Assembly: GCA_902606175.1 (NCBI GenBank) | Contig: CACLEZ010000006.1 | Location: 1-64,000, forward strand | DNA from: an uncultured SAR86 cluster bacterium | GTDB taxonomy: Bacteria; Pseudomonadota; Gammaproteobacteria; Magnimaribacterales; Magnimaribacteraceae | Reading direction: 5' to 3' | DNA length: 64,000 nucleotides | The notes under the pieces: model-generated | The model's input: the letters and a program-made list of their open reading frames with translations, nothing else | What the model was told of the DNA's origin: nothing | Database searches by the model: none | Position numbers and translations under genes: made by a program | In this document: positions 30,228-38,212 of the stretch, one piece after another | Layout: each line of letters begins with the position of its first letter | Numbering within the stretch: position 1 is the first letter of the stretch

Positions 30228-31999
30228 AAAGAACACATAAATGTAATCAAGTTACCACGGATTTAATTGGTCAAGAGATTACCGTCTCGGGTTGGATCCA
30301 TAGGAGGCGGGATCATGGTGGGGTAATATTTTTTGATGTAAGAGATGAACACGGATTGGTTCAAGTTGTCTATAACCCAGAATCTAAAGATACATTTTCT
30401 TTAGCTGAGACCTGTAGAAATGAATTTGTAATATTCTCAAAAGGGATTGTAAACGAGAGGCCAGTCGGTACAGCTAATGATAATTTAATAACAGGAGAGG
30501 TTGAGATTATTGCTTCAGATCTTGAAATTCTTAACTCGTCTTTGCCAATACCTTTTCAATTAGATGAATATTCATCTGTTGGAGAAGAGACTCGCTTGAA
30601 ATATAGATTCTTGGATTTGAGGCGGACTGAAATGCAAGATAATCTCAGACTAAGATCAAAAGTTTCAACCTCGCTCAGAAACTATCTTGATAATGAAGAT
30701 TTTATTGAAATCGAAACCCCTCTTTTAACAAAAGCAACGCCTGAAGGTGCAAGAGATTATTTAGTTCCCAGTAGAACATTTCCAGGTCAATTCTTTGCTT
30801 TACCTCAGTCTCCACAATTATTTAAGCAAACACTTATGGCATCCGGCTTTGAAAAGTATTTTCAATTCGCTAAGTGTTTCAGAGATGAGGATCTTAGGGC
30901 CGATCGACAGCCAGAATTTACACAATTAGACATAGAGATGTCCTTCGTAGATTCCAAAGAGGTTATGAGCTTAATTACTAAAATGATTAAACAAGTATTT
31001 AAAGAATCTCTGTCAGTTGATCTGGGAGAATTTGTTGAGATTACATACCGTGAGGCTATTGAGAAATATGGTGTTGATAAACCAGACCTAAGAAACCCTC
31101 TAGAGTTAATTGAAGTAAAAGAATTGTTTAAAGAATGTGATTTTAAGGTTTTTAATGAACCAGCAAATGATATAGATTCAAGAATTGCCGCGATTAAAGT
31201 GCCTAATGGGAAATTATTAACTAGAAAACAAATAGATGAGTATACGGAGTTTGTTGGAAACTATGGTGCAAAAGGACTTGCTTATATTAGAGTAGAAGAC
31301 CCCTCAAAAGGAAAAGAGGGACTTCAATCGCCAATTATAAAATTTATAGAGGATTCCATCATAGAATCTTTATTATCAACCTTAAAAGTTCAGGAAGGAG
31401 ATATAATTTTCTTTGGAGCAGGAAAAAGAAATATTGTGAATGATTCATTGGCTGCATTACGGGATCTTGTCGCAAAAGATCTAGATTTACTTACTTGTGA
31501 ATGGGCACCATGTTGGGTGGTAGATTTTCCAATGTTTGAGAAAAATAAAAGTGGAGATTTAACACCATTACATCATCCATTTACTGCTCCGAATTGCACT
31601 GCAGATGAACTAAAAAATGATCCGCTTGGTGCATTAACAGAGGCATACGATATTGTTTTAAATGGTACTGAGCTTGGAGGAGGCTCTGTAAGAATACATG
31701 ATAGATTAATGCAAGAGACTGTATTGAAGCTTCTCAACATTAATGAGAAAGAAGCAGAAGAGAAATTTGGTTTCTTAATTTCAGCATTACAGCATGGCTG
31801 TCCTCCGCATGCAGGCCTGGCAATAGGTTTTGATAGAATGATCATGCTAATGACTGGTTCAGATTCTATAAGGGACGTAATCGCCTTCCCTAAAACTCAA
31901 ACAGCATCTTGTTTACTTACTGAGGCACCAGGACAAGCTGCGGACGAACAACTTGAAGAATTACATATCAGGTTCCATGGACTAGACAAGGAGGATTAA
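30224..31999 (+). CDS. aspS: Aspartyl-tRNA synthetase
   Basis: Bacterial-type AspRS, 591 residues. An N-terminal OB fold binds the anticodon (SGWIHRRRDHGGVIFFDVRD). The class II motifs are FRDEDLRADRQPEFTQLD (motif 2) and GLAIGFDRMIMLM (motif 3). The bacterial GAD insertion is present in the middle (GAKGLAYIRV). Whether it also charges tRNA-Asn cannot be told from this window. It is first of the conserved aspS-yebC run; translation of yebC follows immediately. Confidence 0.97.
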   Translation: MKRTHKCNQVTTDLIGQEITVSGWIHRRRDHGGVIFFDVRDEHGLVQVVYNPESKDTFSLAETCRNEFVIFSKGIVNERPVGTANDNLITGEVEIIASDLEILNSSLPIPFQLDEYSSVGEETRLKYRFLDLRRTEMQDNLRLRSKVSTSLRNYLDNEDFIEIETPLLTKATPEGARDYLVPSRTFPGQFFALPQSPQLFKQTLMASGFEKYFQFAKCFRDEDLRADRQPEFTQLDIEMSFVDSKEVMSLITKMIKQVFKESLSVDLGEFVEITYREAIEKYGVDKPDLRNPLELIEVKELFKECDFKVFNEPANDIDSRIAAIKVPNGKLLTRKQIDEYTEFVGNYGAKGLAYIRVEDPSKGKEGLQSPIIKFIEDSIIESLLSTLKVQEGDIIFFGAGKRNIVNDSLAALRDLVAKDLDLLTCEWAPCWVVDFPMFEKNKSGDLTPLHHPFTAPNCTADELKNDPLGALTEAYDIVLNGTELGGGSVRIHDRLMQETVLKLLNINEKEAEEKFGFLISALQHGCPPHAGLAIGFDRMIMLMTGSDSIRDVIAFPKTQTASCLLTEAPGQAADEQLEELHIRFHGLDKED

Positions 32000-32746
32000 G
32001 TGGCCGGTCATTCAAAGTGGGCAAATATTAAGCATCGAAAAGGGAGACAAGATGCTAAGAGAGGAAAGATTTTTTCTGTATTGATCAGAGAACTTACAGT
32101 TGCGGCAAAGCTTGGTGGCGGGGTAACAGACGATAATCCAAGACTGCGTACTGCAGTTGATAAGGCCTTAGCTGCAAATATGACTAAAGATACTATTGAA
32201 AGAGCTATTCAAAGAGGAGCTGGTGGCTTAGAAGGTGAAAACTTAGAAGAAGTAAGTTTTGAAGGATATGGACCAGGTGGAATAGCGATAATTGTAGAAT
32301 CTATGACAGATAATAATAATCGTACTGTAGCTGAAGTAAGACATGCATTCACAAAATCAGGTGGTAATCTAGGAACTAACGGTTCCGTATCTTACCTGTT
32401 CGAAAAAAAAGGTTTAATAAATATTACTTCTGATCAAGATGCAGACCAAGTAATGGAGATTTCAATTGAAGCTGGAGCTGAAGATATTGAAGTAAACGAA
32501 GACGAAAGTATAACAGTGAGCTCTTCACCAGAAGACTTTGAAAATATAAAGAAAGCTCTGCTGGAGAAGGAAATTGATCTTATTGATTCTGATGTAGCCT
32601 TAATTCCAGAGACAACTGTCAAAGCTGATTTAGATACTTCTTTAAAGGTTTTCAAGCTGCTTGAAATGCTTGAAGACCTTGACGATACTCAAAATGTTAC
32701 CTCCAATATAGAGTTCGCTGAAGGTATGCTGGATCATCTGGACTAA
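32000..32746 (+). CDS. yebC: YebC/PmpR family protein
   Basis: The start is GTG, directly after the aspS stop, with a strong AAGGAGG 6 bases upstream. The N-terminal signature MAGHSKWANIKHRKGRQDAKRGKIF and the three-domain length of 248 residues are typical of YebC (TACO1). Family members were first described as DNA-binding regulators; more recent work assigns a ribosome-associated role at difficult proline stretches. In most gammaproteobacteria the next gene is ruvC; here a different nuclease occupies that slot. Confidence 0.96.
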   Translation: MAGHSKWANIKHRKGRQDAKRGKIFSVLIRELTVAAKLGGGVTDDNPRLRTAVDKALAANMTKDTIERAIQRGAGGLEGENLEEVSFEGYGPGGIAIIVESMTDNNNRTVAEVRHAFTKSGGNLGTNGSVSYLFEKKGLINITSDQDADQVMEISIEAGAEDIEVNEDESITVSSSPEDFENIKKALLEKEIDLIDSDVALIPETTVKADLDTSLKVFKLLEMLEDLDDTQNVTSNIEFAEGMLDHLD

Positions 32747-32747
32747 T

Positions 32748-33164
32748 ATGACAAATTCTAGAAATAAAGGCGCTTCTTTCGAAAGAGAAGTGGCTAATTT
32801 GCTTACTAATGATTTGAATTTAACAAATAATATCAGAAGAATACTCGAGCAAACCAGGGAGAAGCATTTACCAGATTTAATGTTGGGAAGGTGGTATCTT
32901 GAATGTAAGAGATACGGATCTGGAGCTGAACCATTGGACGCTTGGTGGAAGCAAGTATTAGAGGCTACAAAAAATAAAGGAATCCCTGCTTTAGTCTACA
33001 AATTCGATAGAAGGCCAATTAAAGTTAGAGTGCCTCTGGGAGCCATAAATCCTTCACTCCATTTAGATTCGCCTTTTACAGCAGATCTTTTATGGGATGA
33101 CTTTATTTTTCTCCTAAAAGAACTTTATGCCAACGATATAGCTGATCACGAACAAATAGACTAA
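32748..33164 (+). CDS. PD-(D/E)XK nuclease, putative Holliday junction resolvase in the ruvC slot
   Basis: A 138-residue protein not recognised as RuvC. It carries the pattern of archaeal Hjc and phage-type resolvases: KGASFEREVANLL with E12 and E14, P42-D43, E52-x-K54 and, on a following helix, Q69, then GIPALVYKF (strand). These match the acidic first motif, the PD and the ExK of a PD-(D/E)XK active site. The gene lies one base after yebC and overlaps ybgC by one base, exactly where ruvC-ruvA-ruvB stand in relatives, and none of those three is present here. The natural reading is a substitute resolvase, but substrate specificity is inferred from position and motif only. Base composition looks like its neighbours. 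Confidence 0.7.
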   Translation: MTNSRNKGASFEREVANLLTNDLNLTNNIRRILEQTREKHLPDLMLGRWYLECKRYGSGAEPLDAWWKQVLEATKNKGIPALVYKFDRRPIKVRVPLGAINPSLHLDSPFTADLLWDDFIFLLKELYANDIADHEQID

Positions 33165-33562
33165 TGAAGGATTATCATTTAAGAATTTATTACGAAGATA
33201 CTGATGCACAAGGTGTTGTGTATTATGCTAACTATCTGAAATTTTTTGAAAGAGCCAGAACTGAGTATTTAAGAGAAGTTGGTTACGAACAAATGAAGCT
33301 TATGCAGGAAGGTATTATATTTATTGTCAGGAGTCTGGAGCTAAAACTTATCAAGCCAGCAAAATTAGATGACTCTGTCAAAGTGAAAACTGAACTGTCA
33401 AAGCTTGGAAAAGTAAGTTTCGATTTTAAACAAACCGCTTATGTCAATGATTCCTTGATTATCGAAGCGAATATAAAATGCGGTAGCTTAGATCCGAAAA
33501 CTTTTACTCCTTCAGCACTTCCTGAATATTTATATAACGGAATGAAAAAACTACTTTTATAA
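33164..33562 (+). CDS. ybgC: Tol-Pal-associated acyl-CoA thioesterase YbgC
   Basis: Hotdog-fold thioesterase of the 4HBT family, usually first in the tol-pal operon. The active-site motif YYEDTDAQGVVYYANYLKFFERARTEYLR contains the catalytic Asp. The length of 132 residues is normal. It starts within the stop of the nuclease gene (TAATG) and is followed 4 bases later by tolQ. Confidence 0.95.
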   Translation: MKDYHLRIYYEDTDAQGVVYYANYLKFFERARTEYLREVGYEQMKLMQEGIIFIVRSLELKLIKPAKLDDSVKVKTELSKLGKVSFDFKQTAYVNDSLIIEANIKCGSLDPKTFTPSALPEYLYNGMKKLLL

Positions 33563-33566
33563 TTAT

Positions 33567-34241
33567 ATGGATCTCTCAATTTTAGAATTATTTTTAAATG
33601 CAAGTATTGTAGTTAAATCCGTCATAGTGATTCTAATTCTTGCATCTCTTCTCTCTTGGATGGTAATTTTCGAGCGTTGGATTTACATAAAAAAAGTAAA
33701 TCAGGAATTCTTCAACTTTGAAACTAGATTCTGGTCAGACTCAGGACTAGAAGCTTTACTTTTAACAAGTCAAGAAGGGGAACATGAACCAATTGGTGCT
33801 GAATATATCTTTCAAGTCGGATATCTTGACTACAAACGTCTCATAGCTGAAAAAATTGATTCAGATACGATCATGTCGAGTGTGCAGAGAAATATGCAGG
33901 CTGCTTTAACAAAAGAGCAATCATTACTTGAAAAACATTTACCTTTTTTAGCCACTGTTGCTTCTGTGAGTCCTTACATAGGTTTGTTTGGAACAGTTTG
34001 GGGCATAATGAACTCATTCAGAGGGCTAGCCGGTTCATCTCAAGCAACATTATCTGCAGTAGCTCCCGGTATCTCTGAAGCTCTTATAGCAACGGCAATA
34101 GGACTTTTTGCAGCTATACCTGCTTTAATCGCTTACAACAAGTATATATCTGATTCTGATCGTCTCATTTCAAGTTTTGAAGGTTTTAAAGAGGAATTTT
34201 CTTCGGTTCTTCATCGCGATATACAGTCTGGTAAAAAATGA
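33567..34241 (+). CDS. tolQ: Tol-Pal motor protein TolQ
   Basis: Inner-membrane proton-channel subunit of the MotA/TolQ/ExbB family. An N-terminal membrane segment (about 13-33), a cytoplasmic loop and two further membrane segments are seen, with the family region FLATVASVSPYIGLFGTVWGIMNSF and PGISEALIATAIGLFAAIPALIAYN. The length of 224 residues is normal. With TolR it energises outer-membrane constriction at division. Confidence 0.97.
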   Translation: MDLSILELFLNASIVVKSVIVILILASLLSWMVIFERWIYIKKVNQEFFNFETRFWSDSGLEALLLTSQEGEHEPIGAEYIFQVGYLDYKRLIAEKIDSDTIMSSVQRNMQAALTKEQSLLEKHLPFLATVASVSPYIGLFGTVWGIMNSFRGLAGSSQATLSAVAPGISEALIATAIGLFAAIPALIAYNKYISDSDRLISSFEGFKEEFSSVLHRDIQSGKK

Positions 34242-34654
34242 AACGAAGAAATCTAATATCTGATATCAATGTTGTTCCTTATATTGATGTAATGCTGGTT
34301 TTGTTAGTTATTTTTATGATATCTGCTCCTTTGATGGTTCAAGGAATTCAGATAAATCTTCCCGAAGCGTCCTCTGAAGCTCTGCCAGTCAAGAATAATG
34401 AACCTCTCATTATTTCCATTAAAAAGGATGGCGCTATCTTTTTGGAAACTGATTCAACTAGAGATAGATCTTTGAGTCTTGAGGAGATGAACAATTTAGT
34501 CTCGAAGATTTTTGAAGCTAGTCCTGGTTTACAAGTCGTCATAAGAGGGGATGGTGAAGTGAAGTATGAGAGAGTTATGACTGTTATGGCTGAGTTACAA
34601 ATAGCCGGAGCTAGTGACATAGGATTAATCTCACAACCAATATCATCTAAGTGA
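34238..34654 (+). CDS. tolR: Tol-Pal motor protein TolR
   Basis: ExbD/TolR family. The single membrane segment follows INVVPYIDVMLVLLVIFM, whose Asp is the proton-carrying residue. The periplasmic domain ends with the peptidoglycan-contact region typical of TolR. The length of 138 residues is normal. It overlaps tolQ by 4 bases (ATGA) and tolA by 4. Confidence 0.97.
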   Translation: MKRRNLISDINVVPYIDVMLVLLVIFMISAPLMVQGIQINLPEASSEALPVKNNEPLIISIKKDGAIFLETDSTRDRSLSLEEMNNLVSKIFEASPGLQVVIRGDGEVKYERVMTVMAELQIAGASDIGLISQPISSK

Positions 34655-35256
34655 ACTATTTTGCTCCACTCTTTTTATCAGTATTTATTCATTTTGGTTT
34701 AGTTCTATCCTTTTCAAATTTTTTTACCATAGACTTTGATAAATATAATATTGAAGCGAAAAAACCTATTACTGCTTATATTGTCTTTGCTGAAAGTAAA
34801 AAGACTCAAAAAAAACCCATTAAAATTAATCAAGATCTTCAAAATAAGACTATTTTGGAAATCGAGGCTGAAAAGATACAAATCACTAGCAGCACTTCAG
34901 TCATAGAAGCAATTGAAGCTCTGGAAAATATAAAAACTTCCGATACTCAAGAAAGAGCGGAAGTATTTCAATCTGATGTTGAGAAATACTCTTATGTAAT
35001 CAAAAAACAAGTTATGGCAAACTGGAAAAGACCTAAAAATCTAAATTCAAATTTAAAGACTGAAATCCAAATTAATCTTGTGCCTACGGGTGAAATTATA
35101 TCTTCAACAATAATCAAAGGGAGTGGCAACAAAATTTTTGATGATTCAGCTTTGTCCGCAGTTTCAAAGGTTAGATCTTTTGAAGGTTTAAACATGCAAA
35201 TGAATCTCTTTGATGAGCACTTTAGAGAATTTATATTAATATTTAGCCCTAATTAA
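34651..35256 (+). CDS. tolA: Short TolA protein
   Basis: Links the TolQR motor to TolB and Pal. GTG start within the tolR stop. One N-terminal membrane segment with S-x3-H (SVFIHFGLVL, the motif contacting TolQR), a short charged linker (about 45-105), then a TonB/TolA C-terminal domain (SYVIKKQVMANWKRP, INLVPTGEIISSTIIKGSGN). At 201 residues it is about half the E. coli length, because the long Ala/Lys-rich helical domain II is nearly gone. Identity rests strongly on position. Confidence 0.88.
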   Translation: MNYFAPLFLSVFIHFGLVLSFSNFFTIDFDKYNIEAKKPITAYIVFAESKKTQKKPIKINQDLQNKTILEIEAEKIQITSSTSVIEAIEALENIKTSDTQERAEVFQSDVEKYSYVIKKQVMANWKRPKNLNSNLKTEIQINLVPTGEIISSTIIKGSGNKIFDDSALSAVSKVRSFEGLNMQMNLFDEHFREFILIFSPN

Positions 35257-35269
35257 TTTGAATGACGCA

Positions 35270-36562
35270 ATGTTTTACAAAAATATTATCTTAATAACTG
35301 CATCATTATTTTTTCTTTCAACACTTTCCGGACAGCTCAGAATAGAGATCAAAGGTGGGCTAGAGGACCCAATCAATCTAGCAGTAGTTCCTATGCAATG
35401 GAATTTAGATAGCCCTCAAGATTTATTTGTTCATGAAGTAATAAAGTCTGATCTAGAATCATTCGGAGAATTCTATGTATTGCCTCCTAAGAATATGTTG
35501 AGTCTACCTAGTTCTAAAGAAGAAGTTTTTTTTAAAGACTGGAGAATATTAGGAACAGATTTCTTGGTGATAGGAGATATAGGTCTTTCGGAGGTGGAGA
35601 ATGAAATAAAAGTTTCATTTTTCATTTTTGATATTGTGAAAGAAAGATTAATACATAAAGGAGTAGTATTTGGTACTAAAAAGTCTTTGAGAAGAATCAG
35701 TCATAAAATCAGTGATATTATTTATTCAAAGATATATGACATCCCAGGTATTTTTTCAACTCAAATAGCCTATATAGATAAGCCATCTGCCAGTGATCCT
35801 AACTATAACTTAATGATTTCAGATCTAGATGGATTTCAGAGCTTATCTCTTTTTTCTTCTCCTCAGCCTTTGATGTCTCCAAGTTGGTCTCCTGACAAGA
35901 AGAAAATTGCATATGTATCTTTTGAAGAAGGAACTTCGCGTATCTTCATACAACAACTTTCTAATGCCCAAAGGTTTGGTCTTAAACTCGAGAGAGGTAT
36001 TAATAGCTCGCCAAATTGGTCACCAAATGGTGATAAATTGTCTGCTGTCCTATCCAGGACAGGTAATCCTGATATTTTTATCTACGATCTTAAGCTTTCT
36101 ACTTGGATCCAAATTACGAATCATTTTGGAATTGATACTGAACCAGATTGGTCACCTGATTCTAATAAAATTTTATTTACCTCAAATAGATCTGGTTCAC
36201 CACAGCTATATGAAGCAAATGTAAAAACGAACAGAATAAAAAGAATTACCTTCGATGGAACTTATAATGCGAGGGGTAGGTATCTACCCAACGGAAAGGA
36301 TATTGTTTTTGTTCACAGAAGAAATGGTGTCTTCCACATAGCCAAGCAGAACTTGAGATCTGGAAATATAAATATATTAACCGATACTTCATTAGATGAA
36401 TCGCCAACAGTTTCACCTAATGGAAATGTGGTTATTTATGCAACTAAGGACGGGGATAAGGATATATTGGCTGGTATAACTTTAGATGGTAAGACGAAAT
36501 TTATTATGCCTTCATTAAAGGGAGAGGCAAGAGAACCATCCTGGTCTCCTCTGATAGATTAG
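35270..36562 (+). CDS. tolB: Tol-Pal periplasmic protein TolB
   Basis: Periplasmic beta-propeller that binds Pal and TolA. A signal peptide (MFYKNIILITASLFFLSTLSG) precedes an N-terminal alpha/beta domain and a six-bladed propeller with WSPD repeats (WSPDKKKIAYVS, WSPNGDKLSAV, WSPDSNKILFTSNRSG). The ATG at 35270 is preferred; TTG at 35258 in the same frame is possible and adds four residues. Neither has a clear ribosome-binding site. The length of about 430 residues is normal. Confidence 0.94.
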   Translation: MFYKNIILITASLFFLSTLSGQLRIEIKGGLEDPINLAVVPMQWNLDSPQDLFVHEVIKSDLESFGEFYVLPPKNMLSLPSSKEEVFFKDWRILGTDFLVIGDIGLSEVENEIKVSFFIFDIVKERLIHKGVVFGTKKSLRRISHKISDIIYSKIYDIPGIFSTQIAYIDKPSASDPNYNLMISDLDGFQSLSLFSSPQPLMSPSWSPDKKKIAYVSFEEGTSRIFIQQLSNAQRFGLKLERGINSSPNWSPNGDKLSAVLSRTGNPDIFIYDLKLSTWIQITNHFGIDTEPDWSPDSNKILFTSNRSGSPQLYEANVKTNRIKRITFDGTYNARGRYLPNGKDIVFVHRRNGVFHIAKQNLRSGNINILTDTSLDESPTVSPNGNVVIYATKDGDKDILAGITLDGKTKFIMPSLKGEAREPSWSPLID

Positions 36563-36576
36563 AATCAAAATAGAAG

Positions 36577-36594
36577 TATAATAGAAACAGGAGG
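36577..36594 (+). promoter_or_regulatory. Candidate -10 and strong ribosome-binding site of pal
   Basis: TATAAT (36577-36582) and a perfect AGGAGG (36589-36594) lie in the 37-base gap after tolB, five bases before the pal ATG. The ribosome-binding site fits a highly expressed lipoprotein. A matching -35 is not obvious. If the -10 is real, the leader would be only about 10 bases and would begin at the AGGAGG. Confidence 0.4.
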
Positions 36595-36599
36595 CTTAA

Positions 36600-37064
36600 A
36601 TGAACATCATACAAAAATCTTTAATAACTTTTCTCGTAATTACTGTAGCTTCATGCAGTTCTGTCTCAATGGATAGAACAAGCGATTCAACAGCCATATC
36701 TGCATCTGCATCAGATGCATACTCAGACAGCGGTCTTACGTCTAACAATATTCTTTACTTTGCATATGATAGATCAGATATAAATTCTGAAGGCAGGGCG
36801 AAAATTAGATCCCTCGCTAATGTTATAAAAGACAATAATTTAAGTGTAAGGGTTGAGGGACATTGTGATGAGAGAGGAACACGTGAATATAATTTGGCCC
36901 TTGGAGAACAAAGAGCTAAAACAGTTGCTGAATTATTAATTATCAATGGTGTTTCTTCAGAAAAAATTTCTACTGTAAGTTATGGTGAGGAAAAACCAGC
37001 TTTATCTGGATCTAATGAGAGCTCTTGGTCAAAGAATAGAAGGGCACTAGTTAAAACATTCTGA
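36600..37064 (+). CDS. pal: Peptidoglycan-associated lipoprotein Pal
   Basis: Outer-membrane lipoprotein that tethers the membrane to peptidoglycan. The lipobox VASC places the lipidated Cys at 19. A Ser/Asp-rich linker leads to the OmpA-like domain with ILYFAYDRSDI, EGHCDERGTREYN and the diaminopimelate-binding region ALGEQRAKTVAELL. The length of 154 residues is slightly short for the family. It has the best ribosome-binding site in the operon. Confidence 0.96.
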   Translation: MNIIQKSLITFLVITVASCSSVSMDRTSDSTAISASASDAYSDSGLTSNNILYFAYDRSDINSEGRAKIRSLANVIKDNNLSVRVEGHCDERGTREYNLALGEQRAKTVAELLIINGVSSEKISTVSYGEEKPALSGSNESSWSKNRRALVKTF

Positions 37065-37069
37065 TTAAT

Positions 37070-37741
37070 TTGAAAAATATTTTTCTTAGTTTTTTTCTTC
37101 TATTTTCCTTTACGATTTTTTCTGAAGAAAATGAAAGTTTAGAACTTCTCTATAAAAAGATAGAAGTCCTTGAAGAAGAAATTAGAGATTTAAGAAACAT
37201 ACTAGAGGAAAATTCTATTTTGGTTGATAGGTCTCTTGAACTTCAACAGCAGAGATATTTAGATTTAGATGCAAGAATATTAGAAATATCGAAAATCTCA
37301 TCCGAAAATCTAAGCTCAGTTTATGAGGAGGACCAGTATTTAGATACTGAAGAAAAAGAATTATATAAGTCAGCATTAATTTTATTTGAAGAATCAAGAT
37401 TCGCTGAGGCTCTAGAAATTTTCTCTCAAATTATAATTACTTTTCCTAATGGAGCTTTTACGGCTGATGCATATTTTTGGTCTGGAGAATTATTTTTGGC
37501 TCAAGAGATGTTCGAAGATGCCAAACTAAGCTTTAAAAATGTAGTAGATAATTTTTATCAACATTCTAGAACGCCAGATTCTTTATTTAAATTAGGCGAA
37601 ATTTATAGAATAGAAGGCGATATTGAGAGGTCGTATGAATTTTATGAAAAGGTCAAAAAAGATTTCCCTGATTCTGGAGCTTTTCAATTATCAAAAAAAT
37701 CTCAAGAAATTTTAAAAGAAGAGTCGAATTTAGTTGAGTAA
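37070..37741 (+). CDS. cpoB: Cell division coordinator CpoB
   Basis: Periplasmic protein that couples peptidoglycan synthesis to Tol-Pal. TTG start 5 bases after pal gives a signal peptide (MKNIFLSFFLLFSFTIFSE). Residues 24-60 form a coiled coil rich in Glu and Leu, and residues 100-220 contain TPR-like repeats (ALEIFSQIIITFPNG, DAKLSFKNVVDNFYQ, PDSLFKLGEIYRIEG, SYEFYEKVKKDFPDS). The length of 223 residues matches YbgF/CpoB, and the position at the end of tol-pal is conserved. Confidence 0.9.
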   Translation: MKNIFLSFFLLFSFTIFSEENESLELLYKKIEVLEEEIRDLRNILEENSILVDRSLELQQQRYLDLDARILEISKISSENLSSVYEEDQYLDTEEKELYKSALILFEESRFAEALEIFSQIIITFPNGAFTADAYFWSGELFLAQEMFEDAKLSFKNVVDNFYQHSRTPDSLFKLGEIYRIEGDIERSYEFYEKVKKDFPDSGAFQLSKKSQEILKEESNLVE

Positions 37742-37763
37742 ACCTTTAAACTACGCATCTTTC

Positions 37764-37839
37764 GGGCCGTTAGCTCAGTCGGTAGAGCAGTTCGCTTTTA
37801 ACGAATTGGTCCTGCGTTCGAGTCGCAGACGGCCCACCA
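37764..37839 (+). tRNA. tRNA-Lys (anticodon TTT)
   Basis: A full cloverleaf can be folded: acceptor GGGCCGT/ACGGCCC, D-arm GCTC/GAGC, anticodon stem GTTCG/CGAAT with loop CTTTTAA (anticodon TTT at 37797-37799), variable TGGTC, and T-arm CTGCG/CGCAG with loop TTCGAGT. The discriminator is A and CCA is encoded (37837-37839). Only 22 bases separate it from cpoB and 7 from the crcB ATG. E. coli also has lysine tRNAs right after cpoB. Confidence 0.97.
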
Positions 37840-37846
37840 ACCTTTT

Positions 37847-38212
37847 ATGAATATCTTTTTAATTTGTTTAGGAGGTTCTCTAGGAGCACTAAGCAGGTTT
37901 TACTTATCTAGTTTATTTCAAAAGTCGGAGAATTTTGAAATACCCTTGGGAATTTTAGTTGTAAATATTTCAGGCTGTTTTTTGTTGGGTTTGTTCTATC
38001 ACCTAATGGATTCAAGTCTAGAAAGATACTTAACACCATTCCTTTTCATCGGATTCTTGGGTGCTTTTACAACCTTTTCGGCCTTTTCAAAGGAGTCTTT
38101 AGAATTGCTATATCAAGGTAATTTTTTGATGGCCTTTTTGTATGTAATATTATCAGTTTCTTCGTGCTTAGTAGCAACATGGTTAGGAATGAACCTTACA
38201 AAAATTAGTTAA
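37847..38212 (+). CDS. crcB: Fluoride channel CrcB
   Basis: Dual-topology fluoride exporter with four hydrophobic segments. Family motifs GGSLGALSRFYLS (N-terminal), VVNISGCFLLG and the signature GFLGAFTTFSAFSKES are present. The length of 121 residues is normal. The ATG is 7 bases after the tRNA CCA end with no ribosome-binding site between, so tRNA processing would leave a very short leader. There is no room for a fluoride riboswitch. It overlaps the minus-strand gene at its 3' end by 8 bases. Confidence 0.94.
   Translation: MNIFLICLGGSLGALSRFYLSSLFQKSENFEIPLGILVVNISGCFLLGLFYHLMDSSLERYLTPFLFIGFLGAFTTFSAFSKESLELLYQGNFLMAFLYVILSVSSCLVATWLGMNLTKIS

Noticed and set aside
29949..33164. Prophage remnant around the FmdB-like and resolvase-like genes
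   Set aside because: Both genes lie in conserved operon slots with normal overlaps, and there are no integrase, capsid or lysis genes, att repeats or composition shift.
35907..36224. A plus-strand 105-codon frame inside tolB
   Set aside because: It overlaps the WSPD propeller repeats of tolB in another frame and has no support.
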